Positions 35,390 to 44,753 of a stretch of 64,000 nt of DNA are shown in pieces (position 1 is the stretch's first letter; each line of letters begins with the position of its first letter). Source of the DNA: Pseudomonadota bacterium (GTDB lineage Bacteria > Pseudomonadota > Gammaproteobacteria > Steroidobacterales > Steroidobacteraceae); contig JAFEDS010000010.1 in assembly GCA_018241505.1 (NCBI GenBank), forward strand, positions 1 to 64,000, read 5' to 3'. The notes under the pieces are model-generated. The model ran no database searches. It saw only the letters and a program-made list of their open reading frames with translations, and was not told the origin of the DNA. A program made the translations under genes and the position numbers.

Positions 35390-36000
35390 GAAAGAGTATC
35401 CTGTGGCAATGAAACACTGCGTCCTGATGCTATTCCGCTGAGCCAGGCGTCGACCAGCGCCGTCGTTCTATCTTCATCGCCGCTCGCCAGCAGATCCATC
35501 AAGGCGCCGCGAAGCACGGCCAGGGCGAGCGCCCGCTCGTTGGCACCCGCCCGGGTACGCCGGCGTTGGGCTGTTTGATGATTAGCCAACAGCCCGAGCC
35601 AGCCTTCCACTGTCCGAAGCGCAAACTGCGCATAAGGCCCTTCCGGCTCCACAACTGAATGCGCGTAGGTCTCCAGCCATAGCGCGAGCATCGCGCGATG
35701 CTCCTTGGCGACGAGCCATTGCCAGACCCGGCGCACCACGTCAGCGAAATCATCCGGCCGGCCGGCCGGGCGTATGTCATTCAGGAATTCCAACTCCGCG
35801 GCGCGCGCGCGGGCCAACAGCGCCTGGACCAGGCCTTCCTTCGAGCCGAACAGAAACAACAACACGCGCGGACTGGAGCCGATCGCCTGCGCCAACGGCC
35901 GCAATGACAGTGTCATGAGCCCATGTTGCAGGACATAGGCATACGCCCGCTGCAGCAGCTCCTGCTTGCGCGCCGAATCCTCTCGACTTTGCCCCGTCAT
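35386..36000 (-). CDS. TetR-family transcriptional repressor
   Basis: 204 residues. The N-terminal helix-turn-helix (about 10-60) reads TLSLRPLAQAIGSSPRVLLF. The C-terminal ligand domain is helical and unspecific. It is divergent from an acetyltransferase gene across 49 bp that contain a perfect 8-bp-arm inverted repeat, a likely operator for self- and neighbour-repression. It is coupled to the MBL hydrolase, so it may control a small detoxification unit. Confidence 0.92.
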   Translation of the reverse strand: MTGQSREDSARKQELLQRAYAYVLQHGLMTLSLRPLAQAIGSSPRVLLFLFGSKEGLVQALLARARAAELEFLNDIRPAGRPDDFADVVRRVWQWLVAKEHRAMLALWLETYAHSVVEPEGPYAQFALRTVEGWLGLLANHQTAQRRRTRAGANERALALAVLRGALMDLLASGDEDRTTALVDAWLSGIASGRSVSLPQDTLS

Positions 36001-36012
36001 TGGTCTAGATTC

Positions 36013-36032
36013 ACTGAAACAGTCGTTTCAGT
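36013..36032. promoter_or_regulatory. probable TetR operator between divergent genes
   Basis: ACTGAAACAGTCGTTTCAGT is an inverted repeat with perfect 8-bp arms and a 4-bp spacer. It lies 13 bp from the TetR start and 18 bp from the acetyltransferase start, where a bound repressor would block both promoters. Length and geometry fit TetR-family operators. Confidence 0.75.
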
Positions 36033-36049
36033 CAAGGAGAAAGTGAATC

Positions 36050-36535
36050 ATGGACCGGGTCCGAATCCGCACCTTGGGCCTACCGGGCGATCTCGGGTGG
36101 GTGGTGATGGCGCACGGCGAGATCTACGCCCGCGAGTTTGGTTGGGATACCAGCTTCGAAGCGTTGGTTGCCCGGATCGTGGCCGACTACGCAGCCCAAC
36201 ACGATCCTGAGCGCGAGCACGCCTGGATCGCCGAGCTCGATGGGCAGCGGGCGGGCTGTGTGTTTTGTGTGGCCGCCGATGAAAAGACCGCCCAGTTGCG
36301 CATCCTGCTGGTCGACCCCGCGGCGCGCGGCCATCGGCTGGGCGGCCAACTCGTGGACACCTGCATTTCATTCGCGCGCCAGGCGGGCTTCGAACGCATG
36401 AAACTCTGGACCAATCACCCTCTCGAGGCGGCCCGCCATCTCTATCTGGCACGAGGCTTTGAGCTCGTCTCCGAGGAACCGCACGAAAGCTTCGGCGTGT
36501 CGCTCCGGGGCCAGGTCTACGCTCTGACTCTATAG
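36050..36535 (+). CDS. GNAT-family N-acetyltransferase
   Basis: 161 residues from the ATG at 36050, with AAGGAGAAAG upstream. The GNAT core is clear: AWIAELDGQRAGCVFCVAAD, the acetyl-CoA loop LLVDPAARGHRLGGQLVDT and FARQAGFERMKLWTN, then HLYLARGFELVSEE. The single GNAT domain is typical of stand-alone enzymes next to MarR/TetR regulators. It may detoxify a small amine or drug under control of the divergent TetR protein; the substrate is unknown. Confidence 0.9.
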   Translation: MDRVRIRTLGLPGDLGWVVMAHGEIYAREFGWDTSFEALVARIVADYAAQHDPEREHAWIAELDGQRAGCVFCVAADEKTAQLRILLVDPAARGHRLGGQLVDTCISFARQAGFERMKLWTNHPLEAARHLYLARGFELVSEEPHESFGVSLRGQVYALTL

Positions 36536-36604
36536 ATTTGACAGCGCAGTCAATATTGGCCTGACCAGTCCTTTATATCCGGCCCAACCTGTGGTTTAGT
36601 AGCT

Positions 36605-36620
36605 ATGTCAGCGCTAACAT
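36605..36620. promoter_or_regulatory. LacI-family operator upstream of the GH3 gene
   Basis: ATGTCAGCGCTAACAT is a 16-bp palindrome around a central CG with only one mismatched pair. This size and central CpG are typical of LacI-family operators. A LacI-family gene lies just downstream of the GH3 gene, so it probably represses the GH3-lacI-methyltransferase transcript. The site sits 16 bp before the GH3 start codon. Confidence 0.75.
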
Positions 36621-36635
36621 CTTCAGGGGGCTGCG

Positions 36636-39143
36636 GTGGCATTCGGGCGGCAGTATTCATTTCTTTTGTCTTTAATCGGGCTCACGGTGGCGGCACCCGG
36701 AGCGGGTGCGGCAAGCGCTATACATCCCGCGGACTGGCCCGCGCTGAAGAGCCCTATATCCGTACGGCCCGACCTGGAAACATCCGTTCAGCAGCTCGTG
36801 AAAAGCCTCTCCTTGGAAGAAAAGGTGGGGCAGCTCATCCAGGCCGACATAGGCTCCATCAAACCGGAGGATCTCGCCCAATATCCGCTCGGCTCGATTC
36901 TCGCCGGCGGTAACGCCGCCCCCGATGGCAACGTCCGGTCCGGCGCCGAGGCGTGGCTGAATCTGACGGAAGCGTTCTCCCAGGCGTCCAGGCGCAGACC
37001 CTCCCCTGCTCACCCGCCAATCCCGATCCTGTTCGGAATCGACGCCGTGCATGGACACGCCAAGATCCGCGGCGCCACCCTCTTTCCGCACAACATCGGT
37101 CTGGGCGCGGCCCACGATCCCGGTTTGATTGAGAAGATCGGCCGGGCAACCGCCGAGGAAGTGGCGGCGACCGGAATCGACTGGACTTTTGCGCCCACCG
37201 TGGCGGTGGTTCGCGATGTTCGCTGGGGCCGCTCCTACGAGAGTTATTCGGAAGACCCCGGGCTCGTGGCCGAGTATGCCCAGGCGATGGTCAATGGACT
37301 GCAGGGCAAAGCCGGCACCGCGGACTTCCTGACTGCCGCTCATACACTCGGTTCGGCAAAGCACTTTCTCGGTGACGGCGGCACCCTCGCCGGCCGCGAT
37401 CAATTCGACAACCTGTCCGATGAGCACACGTTGCGTGACATACATGGCGCAGGTTTTGTCGGCGCGCTGTCGGCCGGCGACCTGATCGTCATGGCCTCCT
37501 ACAACGGCTGGCACGGCACCAAGATGCATGCCAACCCGCAGTTGCTGACAGATGTGCTGAAGCGGCGCTGGAGCTTCCCGGGCTTTGTGGTCGGCGACTG
37601 GAACGCCCATGAGGAGATTCCCGGCTGCACGAAATGGTCGTGCCCCGCGTTTCTCAGCGCCGGCGGCGATATGTACATGGCGCCGGATAGTTGGAAACAA
37701 CTCTATGCCAACCTGCTCAAACAGGTCGGTTCGGGCGAGATTTCCCAGGCGCGCGTGGATGATGCGGTGACCCGGATTCTGCGGGTGAAGATGCTGGCCG
37801 GGCTGTTCAACGCGCAGTCGCCGAAGCAGCGGGTGAGCGTCGCCCGGCTTGCCGCGCCGGGCTCGGCCGCGCACCGTGCGCTCGCGCGGCAGGCGGTGCG
37901 TGAGTCTCTCGTACTGTTGAAAAACAACAGGCACGTCCTGCCACTCGACCCGCATTCCAACATTCTGGTCGCCGGCGCCGGAGCCAACGACATCGGCATG
38001 CAAAGCGGCGGTTGGACCGTGGACTGGCAGGGCAACCACAACACCAACGCCGATTTTCCGGGCGGCACATCCATACTCGCGGGAATCGCGGCCGCGGTGC
38101 AGGCCGGCGGCGGCAAAGTCGTCACGCGCCTCGAGGACCGGCCGGCGGCGGCGATTGTTGTGTATGGAGAGAAACCCTACGCCGAGTTCCAGGGCGATCG
38201 GGAAACCCTGGAATTGCCGGCCGGCGACGGTCATCTGGAGCTGTTGAAACGCTTGCGCGCGGCGCACATCCCGGTCATCAGCCTGTTTATTTCGGGCCGT
38301 CCCCTGTGGACCAATCGCGAGATCAATTTGTCCGATGCCTTCGTCGCCGTGTGGCTGCCGGGATCGGAGGGCGGTGGGATTGCGGACCTCCTGTTCACCC
38401 CCGGCAAGGGAGCAACCGCCTACGACTTCACCGGCCGCCTGAGCTTTTCCTGGCCGGCCACCGCGATGCCCGTGACCTTTTCGGGCAACGAGGTGAAAGG
38501 CGCCCAATTTGCCCGCGGATTTGGCCTCACACTGGCACAGAGCCCGGAGCTCGGCGAGCTGCCCGAAAATCCCGAGGTCGCGGCGGCCTTCGCCGATCGC
38601 GACAGCCTGTTCAGTGCCGGACATGTGACAGCGCCGTGGTCGATTTACGTCTCCGATCCCTCCGCTGAGGTCCGCTTGACGATGCAGTCCCAGGTATCTC
38701 CAGCGGGCGCTGTCACCGCACGCTTGGCTGACCAGAGCGTTCAGGCCGTCTGGTCCGGACAGGGGCCGGGCATCTTCCGCATCGGCGGTCGTGCCACGAA
38801 TCTGGTGCAGGCGGTAGCGGATAATCAGGTGCTCAAACTCCACTACCGCGTGGAGCAGTCACCCCGGCAAGCCGTGATCCTGAGCCTGCGGTGCGAGCCT
38901 GCCGAACGCTGTGGGTTGGCGACAGGTTCCGGCCTGGACCTCACGGCCGCGTTCCGCGGTACCGCCAACGGCGACTGGCAGACCCTGAGTCTACCCCTGG
39001 GCTGCCTGAAAAAACTGGGCGCGGCGCTGGCTGCGGTCACCGCGCCCTTCGCGATCGAAACCGCCGGACCGTTTGCTGTGCGCTTCGATGACATCCGGAT
39101 TGCGCGCCAGCCGGGCGCCACCTCGTGTCCGCCCAACACCTGA
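36636..39143 (+). CDS. ExoP-like exo-beta-glucosidase, glycoside hydrolase family 3
   Basis: 835 residues from a GTG at 36636, with AGGGGG 5 nt upstream and a signal peptide ending near GAGAAS. It should cleave terminal beta-glucosyl residues from beta-glucans or cello-oligosaccharides in the periplasm or outside. The GH3 N-terminal barrel (about 60-390) includes KHFLGDGGT and the nucleophile Asp in GFVVGDWNAHEE. The GH3 C-terminal domain (about 425-650) and an ExoP-type C-terminal galactose-binding-like domain (about 665-830) follow. It heads a transcript with the LacI regulator gene 32 nt later. Confidence 0.94.
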   Translation: MAFGRQYSFLLSLIGLTVAAPGAGAASAIHPADWPALKSPISVRPDLETSVQQLVKSLSLEEKVGQLIQADIGSIKPEDLAQYPLGSILAGGNAAPDGNVRSGAEAWLNLTEAFSQASRRRPSPAHPPIPILFGIDAVHGHAKIRGATLFPHNIGLGAAHDPGLIEKIGRATAEEVAATGIDWTFAPTVAVVRDVRWGRSYESYSEDPGLVAEYAQAMVNGLQGKAGTADFLTAAHTLGSAKHFLGDGGTLAGRDQFDNLSDEHTLRDIHGAGFVGALSAGDLIVMASYNGWHGTKMHANPQLLTDVLKRRWSFPGFVVGDWNAHEEIPGCTKWSCPAFLSAGGDMYMAPDSWKQLYANLLKQVGSGEISQARVDDAVTRILRVKMLAGLFNAQSPKQRVSVARLAAPGSAAHRALARQAVRESLVLLKNNRHVLPLDPHSNILVAGAGANDIGMQSGGWTVDWQGNHNTNADFPGGTSILAGIAAAVQAGGGKVVTRLEDRPAAAIVVYGEKPYAEFQGDRETLELPAGDGHLELLKRLRAAHIPVISLFISGRPLWTNREINLSDAFVAVWLPGSEGGGIADLLFTPGKGATAYDFTGRLSFSWPATAMPVTFSGNEVKGAQFARGFGLTLAQSPELGELPENPEVAAAFADRDSLFSAGHVTAPWSIYVSDPSAEVRLTMQSQVSPAGAVTARLADQSVQAVWSGQGPGIFRIGGRATNLVQAVADNQVLKLHYRVEQSPRQAVILSLRCEPAERCGLATGSGLDLTAAFRGTANGDWQTLSLPLGCLKKLGAALAAVTAPFAIETAGPFAVRFDDIRIARQPGATSCPPNT

Positions 39144-39174
39144 CCCGCCCCTTGCGGTACTCTTGGGTTTACGA

Positions 39175-40206
39175 ATGACCAAGCCGCAGCAACCCGCAAC
39201 GCTCGAGGACGTCGCCGCCCTCGCGGAAGTGTCCGCGAAAACCGTCTCGCGAGTGGTCAACGCCGAACCAACGGTCAGCGAAAAAACGCGTGCGCGCGTT
39301 CTGCGCGCCATCGAGCTGCTCGACTACAAACCCAACTTGAACGCCCGCATGTTGGCAGGCGAGCGCTCCTATCTGATCGGGCTGTTTTACGACAAGCCGG
39401 GTGCGTACCTGACCGACTTCTACGCGGGAGCGGCCGACCGCTGCCGCGAGTCCGGTTACCACCTGATGATGGAGTCCTGCGATCGGGACAGCCCGCAGTT
39501 CACTCGACAGGTTTCAACGCTGTTGCGGCAGATGCGGCTCGACGGCGTGATCCTGCTGCCACCCTTGAGCGATGACGCGCTCATTGCCAACACCTTGCGC
39601 GATGCCTCGATCCCGGCCGTGCGGATTGCGCCTCGCGAGCGAGGCCAGGACTCCCCATCCATCGGTATTGATGATTACCTGGCTGCGCGCCGGCTCACGG
39701 CGCATCTGATCGGCCTGGGGCACGAACGTATCGGCTTCATTCTGGGTAAGCCGGGGCACGGTGCCACGGAAGAGCGCTACCGCGGTTTCACGGATGAGAT
39801 GCGGGCAAACAACTTGTCCATCGATACCGCGATCATTGAAACCGGCAACTTCATATTCCCGGACGGTGTCGCCTGCGCGGAGAAGCTGCTGCAGGCCGCG
39901 AAGCCGCCCACCGCCATCTTTGCAAGCAACGATGACATGGCGGCCGCCGTCATCTCGGTGGCCCACAAGCTGGGCATGGAATTGCCGACCCAATTGTCCG
40001 TAGTTGGATTCGACGATGCGCCGGTCGCCACCATGATCTGGCCATTGCTGACCACAGTACGCCAGCCGGTCACCAGCATGGCGCGCGCGGCCGCGGGGCT
40101 GATCATCGAAAACTCGCCCCGCCGCAACGGCTGGCCCGATCCGATTCCCCACAGCACACTGGACTTCGAGCTCATAGTGCGCGATTCGGCCTCTGCAGCG
40201 AAGTGA
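39175..40206 (+). CDS. LacI-family transcriptional repressor
   Basis: 343 residues from the ATG at 39175; the upstream extension to 39073 overlaps GH3 and is not protein-like. The N-terminal helix-turn-helix and hinge are complete (TLEDVAALAEVSAKTVSRVV, then YKPNLNARMLA). The periplasmic-binding-protein-like effector domain runs from about 62 to 340. It should respond to a sugar released by GH3 or taken up by the TonB receptor. The best operator candidate is 36605-36620. It is coupled to the methyltransferase by a GTGA overlap. Confidence 0.95.
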   Translation: MTKPQQPATLEDVAALAEVSAKTVSRVVNAEPTVSEKTRARVLRAIELLDYKPNLNARMLAGERSYLIGLFYDKPGAYLTDFYAGAADRCRESGYHLMMESCDRDSPQFTRQVSTLLRQMRLDGVILLPPLSDDALIANTLRDASIPAVRIAPRERGQDSPSIGIDDYLAARRLTAHLIGLGHERIGFILGKPGHGATEERYRGFTDEMRANNLSIDTAIIETGNFIFPDGVACAEKLLQAAKPPTAIFASNDDMAAAVISVAHKLGMELPTQLSVVGFDDAPVATMIWPLLTTVRQPVTSMARAAAGLIIENSPRRNGWPDPIPHSTLDFELIVRDSASAAK

Positions 40207-41027
40207 GTCTCAACACCCCCGAAAATCCCCAGGCCGATCAGATGGCCGACGAATCCATGGTCCGTACCCTGGATGCCCAGGCGCGCGCCATCTGGCCACA
40301 GGAAGTGCAACTCATTGATCGCTACGACCTGCCGCCCAACCTCCGCATCCTGGATGCCGGCAGCGGTACCGGCGAGGGGGCATCGCGTCTTGCGGACCAT
40401 TTTCCGCGCTCGCGCGTGTTGGGGGTTGATGTGCTCGAGGAAAACCTGACGCGCGCCCGCGAGCGATTCGCGGCCCTGGCACCCCGACTGAGCTTCGAGC
40501 AACTCAGCGTCTACGATCTGCAGCTCCCCGCTCAATCGTTCGATCTGACTGTGTGCCGCCACGTGCTGCATACCGTCCCACATCCCGAGCAGGCGGTCGC
40601 TGAGCTGGTGCGTGTCACACGCTCCGGTGGCTACCTGCACCTGCTCGCTGAAGACTATTCCATGATCCATTTCGAGCAACACGCCGCGGCGCTCGACGGC
40701 TTCTGGCAGGCGGTGGCCAACAAGTTCACGGCCACCTCCGGAATCGACATGCGCTCCGGGCGGAACGTGTTTGGCATGCTGGCCGCGGCCGGGTTGGACA
40801 ACATCGCGGTCAACTATGTCATCGTCGACACCGTGCGCGTGCCGCGGCCTGTTTTCGCCGCCATCCTGGAAGCCTGGCGCGATGGCTTCGCGGGGCCGTG
40901 CGCCGAGGTCACAGGAATTGCGCTCGACGAGGTCGTGGGCTACTTCGAAAACATGATTGAGCAAGTCCACGATCCGCGACGCTACGTAGTATGGATGGTG
41001 CCGATCGTCAGCGCGCGAGTCCCGTGA
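40203..41027 (+). CDS. class I SAM-dependent methyltransferase
   Basis: 274 residues from a GTG overlapping the lacI stop (GTGA). The SAM-binding motif I is LRILDAGSGTGEGASR, motif II is VLGVDVLEENL and the post-I/III region SFDLTVCRHVLHTVPHPEQA. It is similar to UbiE/Methyltransf_25 enzymes of unassigned substrate. The tight link to a sugar-locus regulator is odd, because no methylated product is obvious there. A role in modifying a sugar or a small metabolite is possible but unproven. Confidence 0.88.
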   Translation: MSLNTPENPQADQMADESMVRTLDAQARAIWPQEVQLIDRYDLPPNLRILDAGSGTGEGASRLADHFPRSRVLGVDVLEENLTRARERFAALAPRLSFEQLSVYDLQLPAQSFDLTVCRHVLHTVPHPEQAVAELVRVTRSGGYLHLLAEDYSMIHFEQHAAALDGFWQAVANKFTATSGIDMRSGRNVFGMLAAAGLDNIAVNYVIVDTVRVPRPVFAAILEAWRDGFAGPCAEVTGIALDEVVGYFENMIEQVHDPRRYVVWMVPIVSARVP

Positions 41028-41074
41028 TGTAGACTCCTCAGGTTACGCGGAAGCGAGACCGAGGGAGACGCGAA

Positions 41075-43204
41075 ATGAAGTTGCTCTGGACTGGCTGCGC
41101 AATACTGCTGTGCGCAAGCTCATCCGTAATTGCCGACCAAGCGCCCGCTGATCCGTCCTATGTCCAGTGGCTCGAGCAACGCTCCATGCTCCATCAAGCG
41201 GAAGCATTGGCGCAGCACTTCGCCGGCAACTCCGCGCAATGGCAGCACCCGTACGGTGTGCCACAACCCCGGGCCGCATCAGCGAAGGCCTCCGTTTGGT
41301 TTACTGCCTATCCCGCGTCTACGGTCGCCGCGACTCCGGGCGCCTCCGTACTGACCACTCTCGCGGATGAGCGCCTGTGGAGCGCGTTCCAATCGATTGG
41401 TATCCAGGCCATCCACACTGGCCCCATGAAACGCTCCGGCGGAATCAACGGCAAAGAGTACACACCCTCCGTCGACGGCAACTTCGACCGCATCAGCTTC
41501 GACATTGACCCCGACTTCGGCACCGAGGATCAGTACAAGGGGATGGTGCAAAGCGCACGCTCCCATGGTGCTGTTGTAATCGGCGATGTCATCCCGGGAC
41601 ACACGGGCAAGGGCGCTGACTTCCTGCTCGCCGAGCGAGCCGTCGGTGACTATCCCGGCATCTACCACATGGTGCAGATCCCTTCCGCAGACTGGGGATT
41701 GCTGCCGCCGGTGGCCGCCGGACACAACTCCGTCAACTTGAGTCCGGCCATTGTCGATGCCTTGCAGGCCAAACACTACATAGTGGGCATGCTGTCCTCG
41801 AAGATCTTCTATGCACCGGGCGTCAAGGACTCGGATTGGAGCGCGACCGATGTTGTAAAGGGTGCCGACGGCGTGAGCCGGCGTTGGGTGTATCTCCATT
41901 ACTTCAAGGAGGGGCAACCCACCTTGAACTGGCTCGACCCGACATTCGCGGCCGAGCGTCTCGTCATTGGCGATGCCATTCACGAGCTGACCGTACTGGG
42001 GGATGGCGGCGTTCGTCTCGACGCCAACGGCCTGCTGGGGATCGAGCGGTATGCGAACAGCAACAAAGTCTGGTCGGAGGGCCATCCGCTGTCGGATACG
42101 GCGAACCAACTCATTGCCGACATGGTCCGCAAGATGGGTGGCTTCACGTTCCAGGAGCTGGCGCTCGCGTTCGACAAAGTGCACGAGATGTCCAACGGCG
42201 GTGCCGACCTCACCTATGACTTCGTCACCCGCCCTGCGTATGAACATGCGCTTCTGACCGGGGATGCGGAGTTTCTGCGGCTGATATTCCAGCTCATGCG
42301 CAAGAATCAGATCGACTCGGGTGGTTTGATTCATGCGCTGCAGAACCACGATGAGCTGACCATGGGCCTGTCCCAGTTCACGGGTGCGCACGAGAACGAT
42401 CGCTATACGTTCCGTGGACACGAGGTCACGGGAAAGCAGTTGCGCGAGACGGTCCATGAGGACATGTACAGCCGGCTCATTGGCCCGGGCGCGCCCTATA
42501 ACCTCAAGTTTGGTGACGGCGTCGCCAGCACCACGGCGACGGTCATCACGGCCGCGCTCGGCATAAAGAACATCTCGAAGCTGTCGGCTGCCGACATCGA
42601 GAAGATCAAGCACGCACACCTGCTGCTCGCGTTCTACAACGCATTCCAACCAGGGGTGTTTGCCCTGTCGGGTTGGGATCTCGTGGGTGCGCTGACGCTG
42701 CCGAGCGCCGTTGTGAAAGACCGGCTCGCCGACGGCGACACCCGCTGGATCAACCGCGGCGCCTACGATCTCATCGGTTCCAACCCCAAGGCGAAGACTT
42801 CCGCCGCCGGCCTGCCGGTCACCGTCGCCCTGTACGGCCCCCTGCCCAAGCAGCTCAAAAACCCGGACTCGTTCGCATCGCGGCTGGCGCAGATGTTGAA
42901 AGTGCGTGCCGGCCTGCGTCTATATGCCGGCCGCCTGGTCGATGCACCCGCGGTCCGGGCAAAAGGGCTGATTGTGCTGGTGCATCAGTTGCCCGACACC
43001 CCGGACCTCGAAGTCACTGCCATCAACTTCGCCTCAACACCGGTTGATGAGACGATTGTCATTCAGGGCGCGACACAGAACTCCGCCGTAACCGACGTGT
43101 TGAACACGCGGGCACCGCAACTGATGGTAGGGGCCGGCGGGACGCTGCAGGTGACCCTGGGCGGGTATGAGGGCAAGGCGTTTCGGGTCAAAGGGTTGCC
43201 CTGA
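41075..43204 (+). CDS. secreted GH13 alpha-amylase/trehalose-synthase-like enzyme
   Basis: 709 residues from the ATG at 41075 (GAGGGAGA upstream), with a signal peptide ending near SVIA. The GH13 barrel shows region [15 protein letters not shown], where the usual Asn is Gly, region [14 protein letters not shown] with the nucleophile Asp, region [11 protein letters not shown] with the acid/base Glu, and region [12 protein letters not shown]. The NHDELT form of region IV is that of trehalose synthases (GH13_16) and relatives. It acts on alpha-glucans or maltose-type substrates, hydrolytic or transglycosylating. It overlaps the convergent DeoR gene by 17 nt. Confidence 0.87.
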   Translation: MKLLWTGCAILLCASSSVIADQAPADPSYVQWLEQRSMLHQAEALAQHFAGNSAQWQHPYGVPQPRAASAKASVWFTAYPASTVAATPGASVLTTLADERLWSAFQSIGIQAIHTGPMKRSGGINGKEYTPSVDGNFDRISFDIDPDFGTEDQYKGMVQSARSHGAVVIGDVIPGHTGKGADFLLAERAVGDYPGIYHMVQIPSADWGLLPPVAAGHNSVNLSPAIVDALQAKHYIVGMLSSKIFYAPGVKDSDWSATDVVKGADGVSRRWVYLHYFKEGQPTLNWLDPTFAAERLVIGDAIHELTVLGDGGVRLDANGLLGIERYANSNKVWSEGHPLSDTANQLIADMVRKMGGFTFQELALAFDKVHEMSNGGADLTYDFVTRPAYEHALLTGDAEFLRLIFQLMRKNQIDSGGLIHALQNHDELTMGLSQFTGAHENDRYTFRGHEVTGKQLRETVHEDMYSRLIGPGAPYNLKFGDGVASTTATVITAALGIKNISKLSAADIEKIKHAHLLLAFYNAFQPGVFALSGWDLVGALTLPSAVVKDRLADGDTRWINRGAYDLIGSNPKAKTSAAGLPVTVALYGPLPKQLKNPDSFASRLAQMLKVRAGLRLYAGRLVDAPAVRAKGLIVLVHQLPDTPDLEVTAINFASTPVDETIVIQGATQNSAVTDVLNTRAPQLMVGAGGTLQVTLGGYEGKAFRVKGLP

Positions 43205-43949
43205 CCACACTCAATCCCAACTGCTCATAGGGCGCCAGCGCCTCGTCCGCAATTCCGGGCTCCACAATCATCCCCGCCACCTCTGTGGTGGGGACGATTA
43301 CGTACGGCGATGCGGCGTTGAGCTTCTCCGCCGAAATCAACACATGGGTCTCGGCCGCGCTGCCAATCAACGCGCGCTTGACATGAGCCTCCTCGAGATC
43401 GCCCGTGCTGAGCCCTGCCTGCGGATGAATCCCGGTCACCCCGATAAAACAGATATCCGCATGAATACGCGCGATCGCCTCGATCGCCGCGGCGCCCACC
43501 GCCACCACCGAGTGCTTGAACAACCTGCCGCCAATCAGCACCACCTCAATCAACGGATGGTCCACCAATGCCACCGCGATCGTGGGGCTGTGAGTCACGA
43601 TGGTGAGCTTCAGGTCGGTGGGCAGGTGCTTCGCCAACTGCAATGTCGAGGTGCCGCCGTCGAGAATCACAACCTGCCCGGCCTTGACCAACTTCGTGGC
43701 CGCGCGGCCGATCGCGACCTTGCCATCCGGAGCGAGCTGCTGGCGGGCGGCGAAATCCCCGACGGCGGGCGATGCCGGCAAGGCCCCGCCGTGTACTCGT
43801 TGCAGCCGTCCCTCCGCGGCCAGCTCCCGCAGGTCGCGGCGGATGGTGTCCTCGGACAGCCCGAGCTCCTGACTCACTGATTTCGCAACGATTTGCCCGG
43901 TTTTACGCAGTAATTCGAGCAGGTACTCCTTGCGCTGGCGGGTGAGCAT
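43188..43949 (-). CDS. DeoR-family transcriptional regulator
   Basis: 253 residues from the ATG at 43949; the extension to 44138 overlaps the Nudix gene. The N-terminal DeoR helix-turn-helix (about 5-55) reads [20 protein letters not shown]. The C-terminal sensor domain has [16 protein letters not shown], the typical phosphosugar-binding Asp-Gly-Gly-Thr-Ser/Thr region, then [16 protein letters not shown]. Members respond to phosphorylated sugars. Three TGCACG repeats lie just upstream of its start and probably form its operator, shared with the divergent Nudix gene. Confidence 0.93.
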   Translation of the reverse strand: MLTRQRKEYLLELLRKTGQIVAKSVSQELGLSEDTIRRDLRELAAEGRLQRVHGGALPASPAVGDFAARQQLAPDGKVAIGRAATKLVKAGQVVILDGGTSTLQLAKHLPTDLKLTIVTHSPTIAVALVDHPLIEVVLIGGRLFKHSVVAVGAAAIEAIARIHADICFIGVTGIHPQAGLSTGDLEEAHVKRALIGSAAETHVLISAEKLNAASPYVIVPTTEVAGMIVEPGIADEALAPYEQLGLSVVRATL

Positions 43950-43959
43950 GGGATCAGTT

Positions 43960-43995
43960 TGCACGAATTTTCTTGACCCTGCACGTTTCTGCACG
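43960..43995. promoter_or_regulatory. phased TGCACG direct repeats, probable DeoR operator
   Basis: TGCACG starts at 43960, 43980 and 43990, spaced exactly 20 and 10 bp, so all three face the same side of the helix. They lie between the divergent DeoR gene (start 43949) and the Nudix gene (start 44035). DeoR-family proteins commonly bind tandem direct repeats of this type. Confidence 0.7.
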
Positions 43996-44034
43996 ATACG
44001 CTGATCTCCTCCTGAAGCTGCCGGAACGCCCGCA

Positions 44035-44658
44035 ATGTCACTCAATCCCGCCGTCGAAGTACTCAAAACCGAAGTGCTGTCGAACAACTGGTATGTGCTG
44101 CGGAAGGTAACCTTCCGCCTGCGGAAACGCGACGGCACCTGGGAAACCCACAGCCGCGAGGCCTACGATCGCGGCAACGGCGCAACCATCCTTCCCTACA
44201 ACCTGGGACGCCGTACGGTCATCCTCACCCGCCAGTTCCGCCTGCCGACTTTCGTCAACGGCAACGAATCCGGCATGTTGATCGAAACCTGCGCGGGCCT
44301 GCTCGACAAGGAGAACCCCGCCGAGTGCATCGTCAGGGAGCTGCGCGAGGAAACCGGCTTCGCCATTCAAAACGTGCAGAAGGTGATGGAAGCCTACATG
44401 TCACCGGGTTCGGTGACCGAAATCGTCTACTTCTTCATCTGCGAATACACGCAGGCCCAGAAACTGACATCGGGCGGTGGCGTCGAGGAGGAGGACATTG
44501 AGGTGCTGGAGCTCGGCATCGATGCCGCCCACGAAAAAATCGCCAGCGGCGAAATCTGCGACGGCAAGACGATCATGTTGCTGCAGTACGCCAAACTGCG
44601 GCTTTTCAATGCGGCGGCCTCTGCGCCACAAACTGAAGCTCTGGCGCAACAGCAATAG
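44035..44658 (+). CDS. Nudix hydrolase, NudK (GDP-mannose pyrophosphatase)-like
   Basis: 207 residues from the ATG at 44035. The Nudix box is intact from Gly of ETCAGLLDKENP through VRELREETGF (about 78-102). The flanking pattern, NNWYVLRKVTF and ATILPYNLGRRTVILTRQ at the N-terminus, matches the ADP-sugar/GDP-mannose pyrophosphatase group, and the overall length fits NudK. It would hydrolyse a nucleotide sugar in the cytoplasm. Divergent from the DeoR regulator with shared repeats, it may feed released sugar phosphate into metabolism. Confidence 0.88.
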   Translation: MSLNPAVEVLKTEVLSNNWYVLRKVTFRLRKRDGTWETHSREAYDRGNGATILPYNLGRRTVILTRQFRLPTFVNGNESGMLIETCAGLLDKENPAECIVRELREETGFAIQNVQKVMEAYMSPGSVTEIVYFFICEYTQAQKLTSGGGVEEEDIEVLELGIDAAHEKIASGEICDGKTIMLLQYAKLRLFNAAASAPQTEALAQQQ

Positions 44659-44739
44659 CCGGAACTTGAATTGCTCCATGTTAAGACACACTGTCGCTTC
44701 GGAACAACGATATGGTCGGTTGGTCACTATAAATTAGCC

Positions 44740-44753
44740 CGTAAGCGCTGATT
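44740..44753. promoter_or_regulatory. weak LacI-type half-conserved palindrome upstream of the TonB receptor
   Basis: CGTAAGCGCTGATT shares the AGCGCT core and flanking T/A pair with the palindrome at 36605-36620 but is poorly conserved outside it. It lies 137 bp before the receptor start, just after a TATAAA-like -10 sequence near 44729. It may be a secondary LacI site or chance. Confidence 0.3.

Noticed and set aside
36672-38843. 723-codon open frame antisense to the GH3 gene
   Set aside because: It is a GC-rich shadow frame of a well-supported gene, with no recognisable domain and an Arg/Gly/His-heavy composition.
41279-42649. 456-codon frame antisense to the GH13 gene
   Set aside because: Shadow frame; no start signal, no domain.
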